Below are positions 1-8,959 of a stretch of 64,000 bases of DNA, in pieces (position 1 is the first letter of the stretch; every line of letters starts with the position of its first letter). The position numbers and the translations under genes were made by a program. The notes below the pieces were generated by a model. It was not told where the DNA came from and ran no database searches. It was given only the letters and a program-made list of their open reading frames with translations. The stretch comes from Kordiimonas lipolytica (GTDB taxonomy: Bacteria; Pseudomonadota; Alphaproteobacteria; Sphingomonadales; Kordiimonadaceae), in NCBI RefSeq assembly GCF_001550065.1, contig NZ_LRUB01000028.1:72275-136274 (forward strand), in the 5' to 3' direction.

Positions 1-228
1 AAGTTTCCCGCCGTATCCTTGAATAAGAACATGACCGTGATAACCGAGGATTTTGTCCATGAGTTCAGCGCGAAAGCCGTTCATCACTGACATGACAACC
101 AGTAGCAGCATCACCCCAAGAGCAATCGCTGTGACAGACAAAAGCGCCGTGACAGAGATGACCAGATCGCGCTTGCCACCCAAGATATAGCGGCGCGCTA
201 CCGACCATTCAAATCCTCGTGCTATCAC
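1..228 (-). CDS. lolC: Lipoprotein-releasing ABC transporter permease, LolC/LolE family (5' part only)
   Basis: Only the first 76 codons are present; the gene runs off the left edge. The product should be the inner-membrane permease that hands outer-membrane lipoproteins to LolA. The family's N-terminal pattern is visible: FEWSVARRYI, then a basic KRD, then a transmembrane helix leading into VVMSVMNGFRAELMDKILG. The start is a GTG at 226-228, preceded by a purine-rich GGGGGAGA. It follows proS on the same strand with a gap of about 26 bases, the usual alphaproteobacterial proS-lolC order. LolC and LolE cannot be told apart from this fragment. Confidence 0.85.
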   Translation of the reverse strand, partial: MIARGFEWSVARRYILGGKRDLVISVTALLSVTAIALGVMLLLVVMSVMNGFRAELMDKILGYHGHVLIQGYGGKL

Positions 229-254
229 CCGTCTCCCCCTTTTTTTCGGCTTTA

Positions 255-1565
255 TTATGCCGTCAGCTTGGCGACGGCCTCTTCTGGCGTCAATTCCACG
301 CGCTCACCGCTCTTGCGGTTCTTCAACTCCACCACACCATTCTTGAGGCCGCGCGGCCCAACTGCCAGTTGGTATGGTAGACCAACCAGGTCCATGTTCG
401 CGAACTTGGCGCCCGCACCGCCATCTGTATCGTCATACAGAACATCAATACCCGCGGCTGTCAGGTCCTTGTAAAGCCTGTCACACGCCGCCGTGCAGTC
501 GTCATCCTTGGTGCGCAGGTTCATCAAGCCTACTTTGAACGGGGCAACGGCCTCCGGCCATATGATGCCATTTTCGTCATGACACGCTTCAATGATGGCA
601 CCAACAAGGCGGGATACGCCAACACCGTATGACCCCATCTGCACAGGCACGGTTTCGCCATCCGGTCCCTGGACCGTTGCGTTCATCGGCTTGGAATATT
701 TCTCGCCGAAGAAGAAGATGTGCCCTACTTCGATGCCGCGACCTGTCACCAGGCCACTGGCATCCACAGGGCAGTTTTCAGCATCGTGAATTTCGTCAGT
801 AGCCGCATAGTGGCTGGTCCATTCGTCAACAATCGGCTGCAAGTCTGCGCCGTCAGTTACTTCGACCATCGGATCGAGCTTATCAAACGCCTTGTCGAAG
901 AAGACTTCGCTTTCGCCAGTTTCTGCAAGCACAATAAACTCGTGGCTCAGGTCACCGCCAATCGGGCCGGTATCAGCACGCATGGGGATCGCCTTCAGGC
1001 CCAAACGTGCGAATGTGCGCAGGTAGGCCACGAACATAGCGTTATAGGACTTCTGGCCATCTTCCGGCGTCAGGTCAAAGCTGTAAGCATCCTTCATCAG
1101 GAATTCACGACCGCGCATCACGCCAAAGCGTGGACGGCGCTCGTCGCGGAATTTCCATTGGATGTGGTAGAGATTCTTCGGCAGATCGCGATAGGATTTG
1201 ATTTCACGGCGGAAAATATCCGTGATCATTTCCTCGTTGGTCGGGCCATACAGCATCTTGCGACCATGGCGGTCTTCGATGCGCAGCATCTCGTCGCCGT
1301 AGTCGTCATAACGCCCACTTTCCACCCACAGGTCTGCCGCCTGGATAGTCGGCATCAGCACTTCCTGCGCGCCTGCCGCATCCTGTTCTTCACGAACGAT
1401 CTGCTCAATCTTTTTGAGAACCTTAAGCCCCAGCGGCAGCCAGCTATAGATACCCGCAGCGCCTTGACGGATCATACCAGCACGCAGCATCAGTCGGTGC
1501 GACGCAATCTGCGCATCAGCAGGGGTTTCTTTAAGAGTGGGCAAAAAATAACGGCTTAAACGCAT
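255..1565 (-). CDS. proS: Proline--tRNA ligase (short, alphaproteobacterial type)
   Basis: Cytoplasmic class II aminoacyl-tRNA synthetase that charges tRNA-Pro. At 436 residues it is the short form that lacks the roughly 180-residue editing (INS) insertion of the E. coli enzyme. Visible signatures are the start [13 protein letters not shown], the motif 2 region [17 protein letters not shown] followed by MKDAYSFD, and the motif 3 region [14 protein letters not shown]. Loss of the cis-editing domain is normal in this class, where a separate ProXp-type protein may clear Ala-tRNA-Pro; none is in this window. It is probably co-transcribed with the lolC-type gene downstream. Confidence 0.97.
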   Translation of the reverse strand: MRLSRYFLPTLKETPADAQIASHRLMLRAGMIRQGAAGIYSWLPLGLKVLKKIEQIVREEQDAAGAQEVLMPTIQAADLWVESGRYDDYGDEMLRIEDRHGRKMLYGPTNEEMITDIFRREIKSYRDLPKNLYHIQWKFRDERRPRFGVMRGREFLMKDAYSFDLTPEDGQKSYNAMFVAYLRTFARLGLKAIPMRADTGPIGGDLSHEFIVLAETGESEVFFDKAFDKLDPMVEVTDGADLQPIVDEWTSHYAATDEIHDAENCPVDASGLVTGRGIEVGHIFFFGEKYSKPMNATVQGPDGETVPVQMGSYGVGVSRLVGAIIEACHDENGIIWPEAVAPFKVGLMNLRTKDDDCTAACDRLYKDLTAAGIDVLYDDTDGGAGAKFANMDLVGLPYQLAVGPRGLKNGVVELKNRKSGERVELTPEEAVAKLTA

Positions 1566-1950
1566 GGTGGCTTTTATCTCTTGTTTGAAACGAGGTTAAT
1601 GGCGCTGCGGCAGCACCGAAAGTCTTTGTTTCTTTTGCCGTTCAGCCTGCGGAATAGCAATGGTTTCTTTCATTTTTTTGCGCCAGCAAGCGCCTTGAGG
1701 AAGTAATTTCTCACCACCTAAGGCAGTGTCTCGCCCCAATTGTTGCAGCCATGCAACATAGAGCAGAAAGAAACACAATATCTAGTAGCCACACACGCGT
1801 TCAATTGATGACAATCATCAAATGTTTCCATAGCTTCTCTCAGACGCAGAGCTGAACGGTTCACGCATTATGTGGTCCATGCTCAGGGAGGACTTTGCGC
1901 ATATATATTAGAAACGGGCTCTAAAAAAATCGCTCGTTCATATATTAAAG
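1566..1950. other. Long non-coding gap upstream of proS
   Basis: This stretch separates proS from the end of the large minus-strand operon. I see no convincing gene in it. A 60-codon minus-strand frame at 1596-1778 has no recognisable motif and no good ribosome-binding site. The gap must hold the proS promoter. It also contains a 17-base dyad near 1805-1821, annotated separately. Confidence 0.6.
1805..1821. promoter_or_regulatory. Perfect 7-3-7 dyad resembling an FNR/Crp-family box
   Basis: TTGATGA-CAA-TCATCAA is a perfect inverted repeat. Its first 14 bases, TTGATgacaATCAT, match the FNR/Anr/FixK consensus TTGAT-N4-ATCAA at all but the last position. It lies about 240 bases upstream of proS and about 130 bases before the terminator at 1951-1982. 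The bound regulator and the target gene are unknown; the assignment rests on consensus similarity alone. Confidence 0.3.
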
Positions 1951-1982
1951 AAAAGCAAGGCTTAGCGGCCTTGCTTTTTTAT
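1951..1982 (-). terminator. Rho-independent terminator closing the nuo-to-DUF1467 operon
   Basis: An 11-base perfect stem (AAAAGCAAGGC / GCCTTGCTTTT) with a six-base loop is flanked by T-rich sequence on both strands. It therefore could work in both directions. On the minus strand it sits about 20 bases past the DUF1467 stop codon, as expected for the operon end. Confidence 0.75.
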
Positions 1983-2003
1983 TGGCTGATTGATGGAGCG
2001 ACG

Positions 2004-2258
2004 TCAGCGCACTTGATCTCGGAATGAAATCCATCCAGATGTGGCGACAAAATAGTAGCCTACTGTCAGAGCGGCTGCGATCAGAGATGTAACAATGATC
2101 TTCTTCTTGAGGTTGGGGTTGGCAGGTGCGCCCGGTTCAGTCCCTTCCGTAACGCCTTCTTCCGTCTCGTGCTGAGAGCGGACGCCCCATGGCAGCACTG
2201 CGAAAAACACCAGCCACCAGGCAACTACATATACCAGAATGATCGTTGGGATACCCAT
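2004..2258 (-). CDS. DUF1467 family small membrane protein
   Basis: An 84-residue protein with two hydrophobic segments, about residues 5-25 (IILVYVVAWWLVFFAVLPWG) and 55-75 (VTSLIAAALTVGYYFV). These are joined by an acidic, proline-containing loop and a short KKK stretch. The pattern and the GVRSQ motif after the first helix are those of DUF1467, a family of unknown function common in alphaproteobacteria and often placed after mce as here. It begins only a few bases after the mce stop and is the last gene of the operon. Confidence 0.85.
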   Translation of the reverse strand: MGIPTIILVYVVAWWLVFFAVLPWGVRSQHETEEGVTEGTEPGAPANPNLKKKIIVTSLIAAALTVGYYFVATSGWISFRDQVR

Positions 2259-2261
2259 GCC

Positions 2262-2666
2262 TCAAACCTCCTCAAGTTCCACAAGTGTGCCGCAGAAGTC
2301 CTTGGGATGCAGAAACAGGACAGGTTTGCCGTGCGCACCTGTTTTGGGTTCGCCGTCCCCAAGAATTCTAGCACCTTCAGCAACCAGCTTGTCACGAGCA
2401 GCAATGATATCTTCGACTTCATAGCAAACATGGTGCATGCCACCGGCAGCGTTCTTTTCGAGAAACTTGGCAATCGGCGAGTCGCTTCCCAGCGGATGCA
2501 ACAGCTCGATCTTCGTATTCGGCAGTTCCACAAACACGGTGGTCACACCGTGATCCGGCAGGTCTACAGCCTCCGATACCGTCGCCCCCAAAGTATTGCG
2601 ATAAGTGCCCGCTGCTGCTGCAAGGTCCGGCACCACAATGGCCACATGGTTCAAACGACCAATCAT
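2262..2666 (-). CDS. mce: Methylmalonyl-CoA epimerase
   Basis: Interconverts (S)- and (R)-methylmalonyl-CoA, the step between propionyl-CoA carboxylase and methylmalonyl-CoA mutase. The 134-residue protein is a single VOC/glyoxalase-fold unit. It starts IGRLNHVAIVVPDL and carries the metal-ligand and active-site neighbourhoods HVAIVV, IELLHPLG, GGMHHVCYEV and GTLVELEEV. The mutase it serves is encoded 50 kb away in this window (51385-55385), so the pathway is split across two loci. It lies between rnj and DUF1467 with close spacing. Confidence 0.95.
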   Translation of the reverse strand: MIGRLNHVAIVVPDLAAAAGTYRNTLGATVSEAVDLPDHGVTTVFVELPNTKIELLHPLGSDSPIAKFLEKNAAGGMHHVCYEVEDIIAARDKLVAEGARILGDGEPKTGAHGKPVLFLHPKDFCGTLVELEEV

Positions 2667-2676
2667 GCTTCTCTCC

Positions 2677-4356
2677 CTAACTGAACTCTAACTCGTCCTG
2701 GCGGTTGATCAGAACTGCAACGCCGGGATTCTTACCAATTTCACGTCGGCAAAACCGCCGGATACCGATCCGCACCACCTCTTCCACGAACATATCGCTC
2801 TGGCGGTCTGCCCGCTTCATGCGCTCAATCGCGGTTTCAACGGCATCTACCATGCCGTCATAGAAACTTTCGTCATCCGCCCGCGGCAGACCAAGAGGCG
2901 CCATTAGCGGTTCGGCCGCTAACCCACCATCATCGGCGAACACAAGGCTGACGGATACAAATCCATTATGGGATGCGCGCCTGCGGTCTGCGATTGCGGC
3001 ATCCTCGAAAGACACCACTTCAGTGCCATCCAGTACAAGGCGGCCAAAAGGCGCTTCGTCAACCAGCTTGACACCCTTTCTGCTTATCTCGATGACATCA
3101 CCGTTCTTGGGCACAATCGTGTGCTTGACGCCCAGTTCGCGCGCCAGCTTGGCGTGACGCAGCAAATGCCGTGCCTCACCGTGGACTGGAATCGCAGTAT
3201 GAGGCTTCGTCCATTCATACATCTTGGCAAGCTCAGCCCGCCCCGGGTGCCCGGACACGTGAACAAAGGCATCCTTTTCGGTAATCACATTGACGCCCTT
3301 GGTGGCCAACTGATTAAAAAGCTGGCCAAGAACCAACTCGTTGCCCGGAATGATCTTTGAGGAAAAGATTACATTGTCATCAGGACTAAGCTGCAAGTGC
3401 TTGTGATCATCGCGCGCGATGCGAGCAATAGCGGCGCGCGGTTCGCCCTGACATCCCGTGCATGCAATCAACACTTCGTCCTTGGGCAGATAATCTGCAT
3501 CTTCTTCGTCCACGAGGGGTGGGAAGTCCTGAAGGTAACCAGTGGCCTTAGCGGCCTTGACCACACGCTCCATGGAGCGGCCCAGTAGCACCAAGCGTCG
3601 GCCGGTGGCTTTGGCCACTTCGCCGATGGTCTCCAGCCGCGCTACATTGGATGCAAATGTCGTGACAACAACCCTGTTCTTAAGCCCGGCCACAATTTGC
3701 TTGAGGCTTTCACGAACGGCTGCCTCAGATCCTGACTCGGTAGGATTGAAAACATTCGTGCTGTCTCCCACAAGGGCCAGTACCCCCTCTTCGCCCATAG
3801 CGGATAGCACGGGGCTTGGGCAGGCAGGGCCAATCAGCGGTCTGTCATCAAGCTTCCAATCGCCAGTATGAAATATCGTACCCACGGATGTTTTGATCGA
3901 CAGGCCATGCCCTTCTGCGATGGAGTGCGCCAGTGGCACATACTGAACCTCGAATGGGTCAAGATTGATGGGGTCAAGGCCATCGACCACATAAAGCGGC
4001 ACCTGGTCAAGAAGGCCAGCTTCGGCAAGCTTGCCTTTCACAAGTTCAGCGGTAAACGGTGTTGCATAAACGGGGCACTGGAACCTTTCCCATAGGTAAG
4101 GCACGGCGCCAATATGATCTTCATGCCCATGCGTCAGCACCAAGCCCACAAGATCATCCTGTTCGTCTTCGATAAACTCAGGGTCAGGGAACACAAGGTC
4201 AACGCCGGGCAGGAAATTGTCGGCGAAGCTCATGCCGCAATCCACCATCAACCATTTGCCTTTATGGCCATAAAGGTTCAGGTTCATGCCGATTTCGCCA
4301 GAGCCGCCTAGAGGCAGGAACAGCAGCCGTTCGTCGCTTTTGCGCATATATCCCAT
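2677..4356 (-). CDS. rnj: Ribonuclease J
   Basis: Metallo-beta-lactamase/beta-CASP ribonuclease acting in mRNA decay and rRNA maturation through 5'-exonuclease and endonuclease activity. Of 559 residues, the N-terminal metallo-beta-lactamase part shows LTHGHEDHIGAVPYLW (HxHxDH zinc motif) and FHTGDWKLD. The beta-CASP region has GDSTNVF and later HVSGHPGR and PVHGEARHL. The start ATG is at the coaX stop (TGATATG), implying coupled translation; a second in-frame ATG is three codons on. Complete and normal in length for alphaproteobacteria. Confidence 0.95.
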   Translation of the reverse strand: MGYMRKSDERLLFLPLGGSGEIGMNLNLYGHKGKWLMVDCGMSFADNFLPGVDLVFPDPEFIEDEQDDLVGLVLTHGHEDHIGAVPYLWERFQCPVYATPFTAELVKGKLAEAGLLDQVPLYVVDGLDPINLDPFEVQYVPLAHSIAEGHGLSIKTSVGTIFHTGDWKLDDRPLIGPACPSPVLSAMGEEGVLALVGDSTNVFNPTESGSEAAVRESLKQIVAGLKNRVVVTTFASNVARLETIGEVAKATGRRLVLLGRSMERVVKAAKATGYLQDFPPLVDEEDADYLPKDEVLIACTGCQGEPRAAIARIARDDHKHLQLSPDDNVIFSSKIIPGNELVLGQLFNQLATKGVNVITEKDAFVHVSGHPGRAELAKMYEWTKPHTAIPVHGEARHLLRHAKLARELGVKHTIVPKNGDVIEISRKGVKLVDEAPFGRLVLDGTEVVSFEDAAIADRRRASHNGFVSVSLVFADDGGLAAEPLMAPLGLPRADDESFYDGMVDAVETAIERMKRADRQSDMFVEEVVRIGIRRFCRREIGKNPGVAVLINRQDELEFS

Positions 4357-4357
4357 A

Positions 4358-5146
4358 TCAGCCTGCGTCCGGTCTGTTGCGTTCGAAAATCAGGCGTAAG
4401 CCCTGCAGCGTCATCTCGCCTGCCACCTCATCAATAGCGTTGGTCCGGTTTGCAAACACAGGCGCAAGGCCGCCTGTGGCCAATACTTTCATATTGCCGC
4501 CATGTTCGGCCTTCAGGCGCGCGACCAATCCTTCAATCATGCTGACATAGCCCCAGAACACGCCGGATTGCATCGCCTCCTGCGTGGTCTTGCCGGTCAC
4601 AGCCTTGCCTTCCTTGGGCGCTTCAACGGCGATACGCGGCAGTTTTGCTGCGGCCAGGTGAAGAGCACGAAGGCTTAGGTTGATGCCCGGGCAGATCACA
4701 CCCCCCAGATAAGCGCCATCAGCCCCCACAATATCGAAGGTCGTTGCCGTTCCAAAATCCACCACAATCAAGGGGCCGCCGTAAAGCGCATGGCCAGCTA
4801 CGGCATTCACCAAGCGGTCAGCCCCCACTTCGCGCGGATTAGTGACCTGGATATCGACGCCCAGGTCAACATTCTCATCCCCAACAACCAGCGGCTCGCA
4901 GCCAAAATATTTCTTGCAAAGCTGGGTCAACGGCCAAACAACCTGCGGCACGACGCTGGCAATAATCGCACCAGAAACGGTTTCCGGAGACCTGCCCGAA
5001 AGCGCCATCAGATTGGAAATCCAAACCATATATTCGTCAACGGTACGCTGATCTCCTGTCGATATCCGCCACTGTTCGACAATGTCGTGGCCGTCTATCA
5101 GCGCGAAAACCGTATTGGTGTTGCCTGCGTCAATGGTTAAAAGCAT
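4358..5146 (-). CDS. coaX: Type III pantothenate kinase
   Basis: First committed step of coenzyme A synthesis, phosphorylating pantothenate. The 262-residue ASKHA-fold protein begins MLLTIDAGNTNTVFALID (phosphate-1 loop). It carries NPREVGADRLVNAVAG and the second acidic nucleotide-binding segment VVDFGTATTFD, then GGVICPGINLS and LATGGLAPVF. The start ATG has an AGAGGAA ribosome-binding site. It sits between birA and rnj in the tail of the nuo operon, the usual alphaproteobacterial arrangement. Confidence 0.96.
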   Translation of the reverse strand: MLLTIDAGNTNTVFALIDGHDIVEQWRISTGDQRTVDEYMVWISNLMALSGRSPETVSGAIIASVVPQVVWPLTQLCKKYFGCEPLVVGDENVDLGVDIQVTNPREVGADRLVNAVAGHALYGGPLIVVDFGTATTFDIVGADGAYLGGVICPGINLSLRALHLAAAKLPRIAVEAPKEGKAVTGKTTQEAMQSGVFWGYVSMIEGLVARLKAEHGGNMKVLATGGLAPVFANRTNAIDEVAGEMTLQGLRLIFERNRPDAG

Positions 5147-5158
5147 AAGGAAATTCCT

Positions 5159-5944
5159 CTATTCCACCCGCTCGACCGGAAAAACATCCCCTGCATATAG
5201 GCGTTTTTCACTGCCGTCGTCCAGTCTGGCAATCAATGCACCGTCATCAGATAGCCCGATCAGTGTCGCGGTGAAGGTCTCATCATGAGTCCTGAGCTCC
5301 CGCTTTTGCCCCAAACCCCAGGAATGCTCAGTCCATTCGCGCGCAACGGCTGCGAAATCGTTCACCTTCCAGGCATCGATGCGGGCACATAACTTTTCCG
5401 CGAGGAGTGAAATTGCTTCCTTCACCGCAACCTCGCGGCCCGTGGCATCCAGAAGCGATGTTGCCCCAAAGGCAGCGTCATCCGGGAAATGCACCAGATT
5501 CATCCCGATGCCGATAATGACATAGTCCAGAGCGCCGCCATGCTTGGCACTGCTTTCTATCAGCACGCCACTGGCTTTGCGCTCACCGATCAGGATGTCG
5601 TTTGGCCACTTGCACTGAACGAGGTCCGCCGGCGCGCCCAGACCGACAAATGTATCGCGAACCGCTAGCGCAACGATAAACGGCAGTGCCGCCATATCCT
5701 GGGGCTGAATGCTTGGCCGAAACAAAAGGGACGCATAGAGGTTCCCACTTTTTGAAGTCCAGGAACGCCCGCGTCGGCCGCGGCCGGCGGTTTGTTCTCC
5801 GGCTATTACCCACAGCGGGCCCTGCTCGCCGGCAGATGCAAGCTCAGCAGCACGCGCATTTGTGCTGTCGCACGCTTCATAGAAGAAGGCCCCGACGCCA
5901 TTCGGCATCGAGGCCCCCCAATCTTGATAGTCGCTAAGTGCCAC
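5159..5944 (-). CDS. birA: Biotin--[acetyl-CoA-carboxylase] ligase
   Basis: Attaches biotin to the carrier domain of biotin-dependent carboxylases. The catalytic part shows DSTNARAAELA, the biotinyl-AMP loop GRGRRGRSW and QCKWPNDILI, followed by an SH3-like C-terminus. No N-terminal helix-turn-helix is present, so it is a ligase only and not a repressor. The long start is a GTG overlapping the nuoN stop (TAGTG). An internal ATG at codon 14 has a stronger GGGGGG upstream and may be the true start. Confidence 0.94.
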   Translation of the reverse strand: MALSDYQDWGASMPNGVGAFFYEACDSTNARAAELASAGEQGPLWVIAGEQTAGRGRRGRSWTSKSGNLYASLLFRPSIQPQDMAALPFIVALAVRDTFVGLGAPADLVQCKWPNDILIGERKASGVLIESSAKHGGALDYVIIGIGMNLVHFPDDAAFGATSLLDATGREVAVKEAISLLAEKLCARIDAWKVNDFAAVAREWTEHSWGLGQKRELRTHDETFTATLIGLSDDGALIARLDDGSEKRLYAGDVFPVERVE

Positions 5945-7398
5945 TAAAACAGCAGGGACTGGGCGGCCCAGCCCGCTGCAGTTACCAAAGGTGCAATCAG
6001 CACAAAATAGCTGACGGGCGAGTTGATCAGCGCGCTAACACCAATCACCAGGCTGATGCCGCTGCCCTGCCCGCCTTCGAACGCAGGCGCAGGGTCGTCA
6101 AAGAACATCACCTTGATGATGCGGATATAATAAAAAGCGCCAACAACACTGGTGAGCACACCAATGATGGCAAGCGGTACAAGGCCTGCCTCTACGGCTG
6201 CCAGGAACACATACCACTTGCCCCAGAAACCTGCCAGAAGCGGAATACCGGCCAGCGAGAACATGAAGATCGCAATACCAATCGCCAGCGGCAGATTGCT
6301 CTGGCTCAAGCCAGACAGATCAGAAATATCTTCCACCATGCCGTTGGAACGGCGCATGCACAGGATCGCCCCGAAGGTGCCCAGCGTCATGGTCAGGTAG
6401 ATGGCGATATAGATCAGCAGTGCTTCAACACCCGCCTGGGTGCCAGCGGCCAGACCAACAAGTGCATATCCAACGTGACCAATGCTTGAGTAAGCCATCA
6501 GGCGTTTGATGTTGGTTTGAACAAGCGCAACGAAGGCACCCACCAGCATGGAAGCGATGGAGATGAAAACAATCACCTGCTGCCATTCCTGAACCATACC
6601 AGGGAACGCGCCAATCAGCACGCGAACAAGCAGTGCGAGCGCGGCAACTTTTGGTGCGGCGGCAAAGAAGGCAGTTACAGGCGTTGGCGACCCTTCATAT
6701 ACATCTGGCGTCCACATATGGAACGGCACTGCGGAAATCTTGAAGGCAAGGCCCGCCATCAGGAACACCATGCCGACAACCACGCCCATAGACGTGCTTT
6801 CCTGGCCCTTGAGGGTGGATGCGAGAAGGTCGAAGTCCACGGTGCCAGCAAAGCCATATACCAGCGATACGCCATAAAGCAGCATGCCAGATGACAACGC
6901 GCCCAGCACGAAATACTTCAGGCCAGCCTCGGTCGACCGCGTGCGGTCCCTGTTCATCGCCGCCAGCACATAAAGCGACAGGCTCTGAAGCTCTAGGCCA
7001 ACATAAAGCGTCATCATGTTATTCGAGGAGATCATCACCATCATGCCAAGCGTGGCAAGAAGGATCAGGATCGGATACTCGAACTTGGCGATGTTGTGGC
7101 TCTTCATGAAGCCGCCAGACATCAGGATCGCGACGACTGAACCTGCCAACACCAATAGCTTGGTGAACACAGCGAAGCTGTCAGTCACAAACATACCGCC
7201 GAATGTCAGTTGGCGTTCACCACCAACCTGGGTCAGCATCACTGCTGCCGCAGCCACCAGAAGCAGGATGGCGAGGTTAGAGACCTGGCCATAGCTTTTG
7301 TCGCCCTGAAACACGCCAAGCATCAGCAGCACCATCGCGCCAATTGCCAGCAGAATTTCCGGCATCACGGGTACGAGGGTTGGAATTTCACCGGTCAT
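5944..7398 (-). CDS. nuoN: NADH-quinone oxidoreductase subunit N
   Basis: Antiporter-like proton-pumping subunit of the complex I membrane arm. The 484-residue polytopic protein shows the conserved transmembrane lysine/histidine region AFKISAVPFHMWTPDVYEGSPTPVTAFF and the TM segments LMAYSSIGHVGYALVGL. It is the last nuo gene and is followed with a one-base overlap by birA. Confidence 0.97.
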   Translation of the reverse strand: MTGEIPTLVPVMPEILLAIGAMVLLMLGVFQGDKSYGQVSNLAILLLVAAAAVMLTQVGGERQLTFGGMFVTDSFAVFTKLLVLAGSVVAILMSGGFMKSHNIAKFEYPILILLATLGMMVMISSNNMMTLYVGLELQSLSLYVLAAMNRDRTRSTEAGLKYFVLGALSSGMLLYGVSLVYGFAGTVDFDLLASTLKGQESTSMGVVVGMVFLMAGLAFKISAVPFHMWTPDVYEGSPTPVTAFFAAAPKVAALALLVRVLIGAFPGMVQEWQQVIVFISIASMLVGAFVALVQTNIKRLMAYSSIGHVGYALVGLAAGTQAGVEALLIYIAIYLTMTLGTFGAILCMRRSNGMVEDISDLSGLSQSNLPLAIGIAIFMFSLAGIPLLAGFWGKWYVFLAAVEAGLVPLAIIGVLTSVVGAFYYIRIIKVMFFDDPAPAFEGGQGSGISLVIGVSALINSPVSYFVLIAPLVTAAGWAAQSLLF

Positions 7399-7411
7399 CG
7401 GTTTGTACTCC

Positions 7412-8941
7412 TTAACGTGCTGCAGCAGCAGAGGTGGTCACACCTTCCGCATGCTCGGCTGCAGATGAAAAATCAGTTTGGATGAGGTGCTCGACAGACG
7501 CGTGGATCGGCTCCAGGAAGCTGTTCGGGTAAATACCCATCCAGAACACCACAATCAGAAGCGGCAGGAAGATCAATTTCTCCCGCAGCGTCAGGTCGGG
7601 CATAGCCTTCACATCGTCTTTGTCCAACTCACCGAATACAAGGCGGCGAACCAGGTAAAGCATATAGGCAGCGCCGAGCACAACGCCTGTGGCAGCGCCA
7701 AAGGCAACCCAGCTGTTGTACGCATATGCCCCGTTCAGCACCAGGAATTCGCCAATGAAGCCGCTTGTGCCAGGCAGGCCGACAGACGCCATCGAGAAGA
7801 TCACAAAAATCGTGGCGTAAATCTTCATATTGACCGACAGGCCGCCATACCGGCTGATTTCGCGGGTATGCAGGCGGTCATAAATCACGCCCACACAAAG
7901 GAACAATGCACCAGACACAATACCGTGGCTCAGCATGGTGAAGATCGCGCCTTCAATGCCGTTGGCATTCAGGATGAAGATACCGATCGTCACAAAGCCC
8001 ATATGAGCAACTGAAGAGTAAGCGATCAGCTTTTTGATGTCTTCCTGCACCAGTGCCACCAGCGATGTGTAGACGATGGCAACAATCGACAGGGCAAACA
8101 CAAGCCATGCGAAATGCTCGCTTGCCTCAGGGAACATCGGGAGGCTGAACCGCAGGAAGCCGTATCCGCCCATCTTCAGAAGAACACCAGCCAGGATCAC
8201 AGAACCACCGGTTGGTGCCTGTACGTGCGCGTCCGGCAGCCAGGTGTGAACCGGCCACATCGGCATTTTCACTGCGAAGGACGCGAAGAACGCAAGCCAT
8301 AGCCAGTTCTGAACATCGGCTGCGAACTCGTGGTTCATCAGCATCGGAATGTCGGTCGTACCGGTTTCTACATACATGTAGAACACAGCCACCAGCATCA
8401 GAACGGAGCCCAGAAGCGTATAGAGGAAGAACTTGAACGCAGCATAAATCCGGTTCAAACCACCCCACACACCGATCAGCAGATACATCGGGATCAAGCC
8501 GCCTTCGAAGAAGACATAGAAGAGGAAGATGTCGAGTGCGGTAAACACACCGATCATCAGCGTCTCAAGCAGCAGGAAGGCAATCATATATTCCTTCACG
8601 CGCGTCTCAATGCTTTCCCAGCTAGACAGGATCACGATTGGCATCAGGAAGGCCGTCAGCACCACGAACAGCATGGAAATACCGTCCACGCCAACATAGT
8701 AGCTGATGTCCCCTACCCAGTTGTAACGCTCCTCGAACTGGAAGTCCGCGCTGGAGCTGTCGAAACCGACCCACAGGAAAATGCTGAGGATAAAGGTGGA
8801 GATTGTTGCCAAAAGCGCAACCTGACGGATGTTCCGTTTTTCGATCTCTTTGTCCTGATGCCGAATGATCAGAATAAGAGCGGACCCCAAGAGCGGGATC
8901 AGCATCATCAGGCTGAGCAGGTTATTCGAGAAAAATTCCAT
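7412..8941 (-). CDS. nuoM: NADH-quinone oxidoreductase subunit M
   Basis: Antiporter-like proton-pumping subunit of complex I. The 509-residue, many-helix protein carries the family landmarks [20 protein letters not shown] (glutamate in transmembrane helix 5), [21 protein letters not shown] (lysine plus loop histidine) and [15 protein letters not shown]. The gene is 13 bases upstream of nuoN and 18 bases downstream of nuoL in the same operon. Confidence 0.97.
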   Translation of the reverse strand: MEFFSNNLLSLMMLIPLLGSALILIIRHQDKEIEKRNIRQVALLATISTFILSIFLWVGFDSSSADFQFEERYNWVGDISYYVGVDGISMLFVVLTAFLMPIVILSSWESIETRVKEYMIAFLLLETLMIGVFTALDIFLFYVFFEGGLIPMYLLIGVWGGLNRIYAAFKFFLYTLLGSVLMLVAVFYMYVETGTTDIPMLMNHEFAADVQNWLWLAFFASFAVKMPMWPVHTWLPDAHVQAPTGGSVILAGVLLKMGGYGFLRFSLPMFPEASEHFAWLVFALSIVAIVYTSLVALVQEDIKKLIAYSSVAHMGFVTIGIFILNANGIEGAIFTMLSHGIVSGALFLCVGVIYDRLHTREISRYGGLSVNMKIYATIFVIFSMASVGLPGTSGFIGEFLVLNGAYAYNSWVAFGAATGVVLGAAYMLYLVRRLVFGELDKDDVKAMPDLTLREKLIFLPLLIVVFWMGIYPNSFLEPIHASVEHLIQTDFSSAAEHAEGVTTSAAAAR

Positions 8942-8959
8942 TTTACTTATCCCCTGCCC

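Noticed and set aside
1596..1778. Minus-strand 60-codon frame in the gap before proS
   Set aside because: No ribosome-binding site, no motif, and a basic, random-looking composition. Kept as non-coding.
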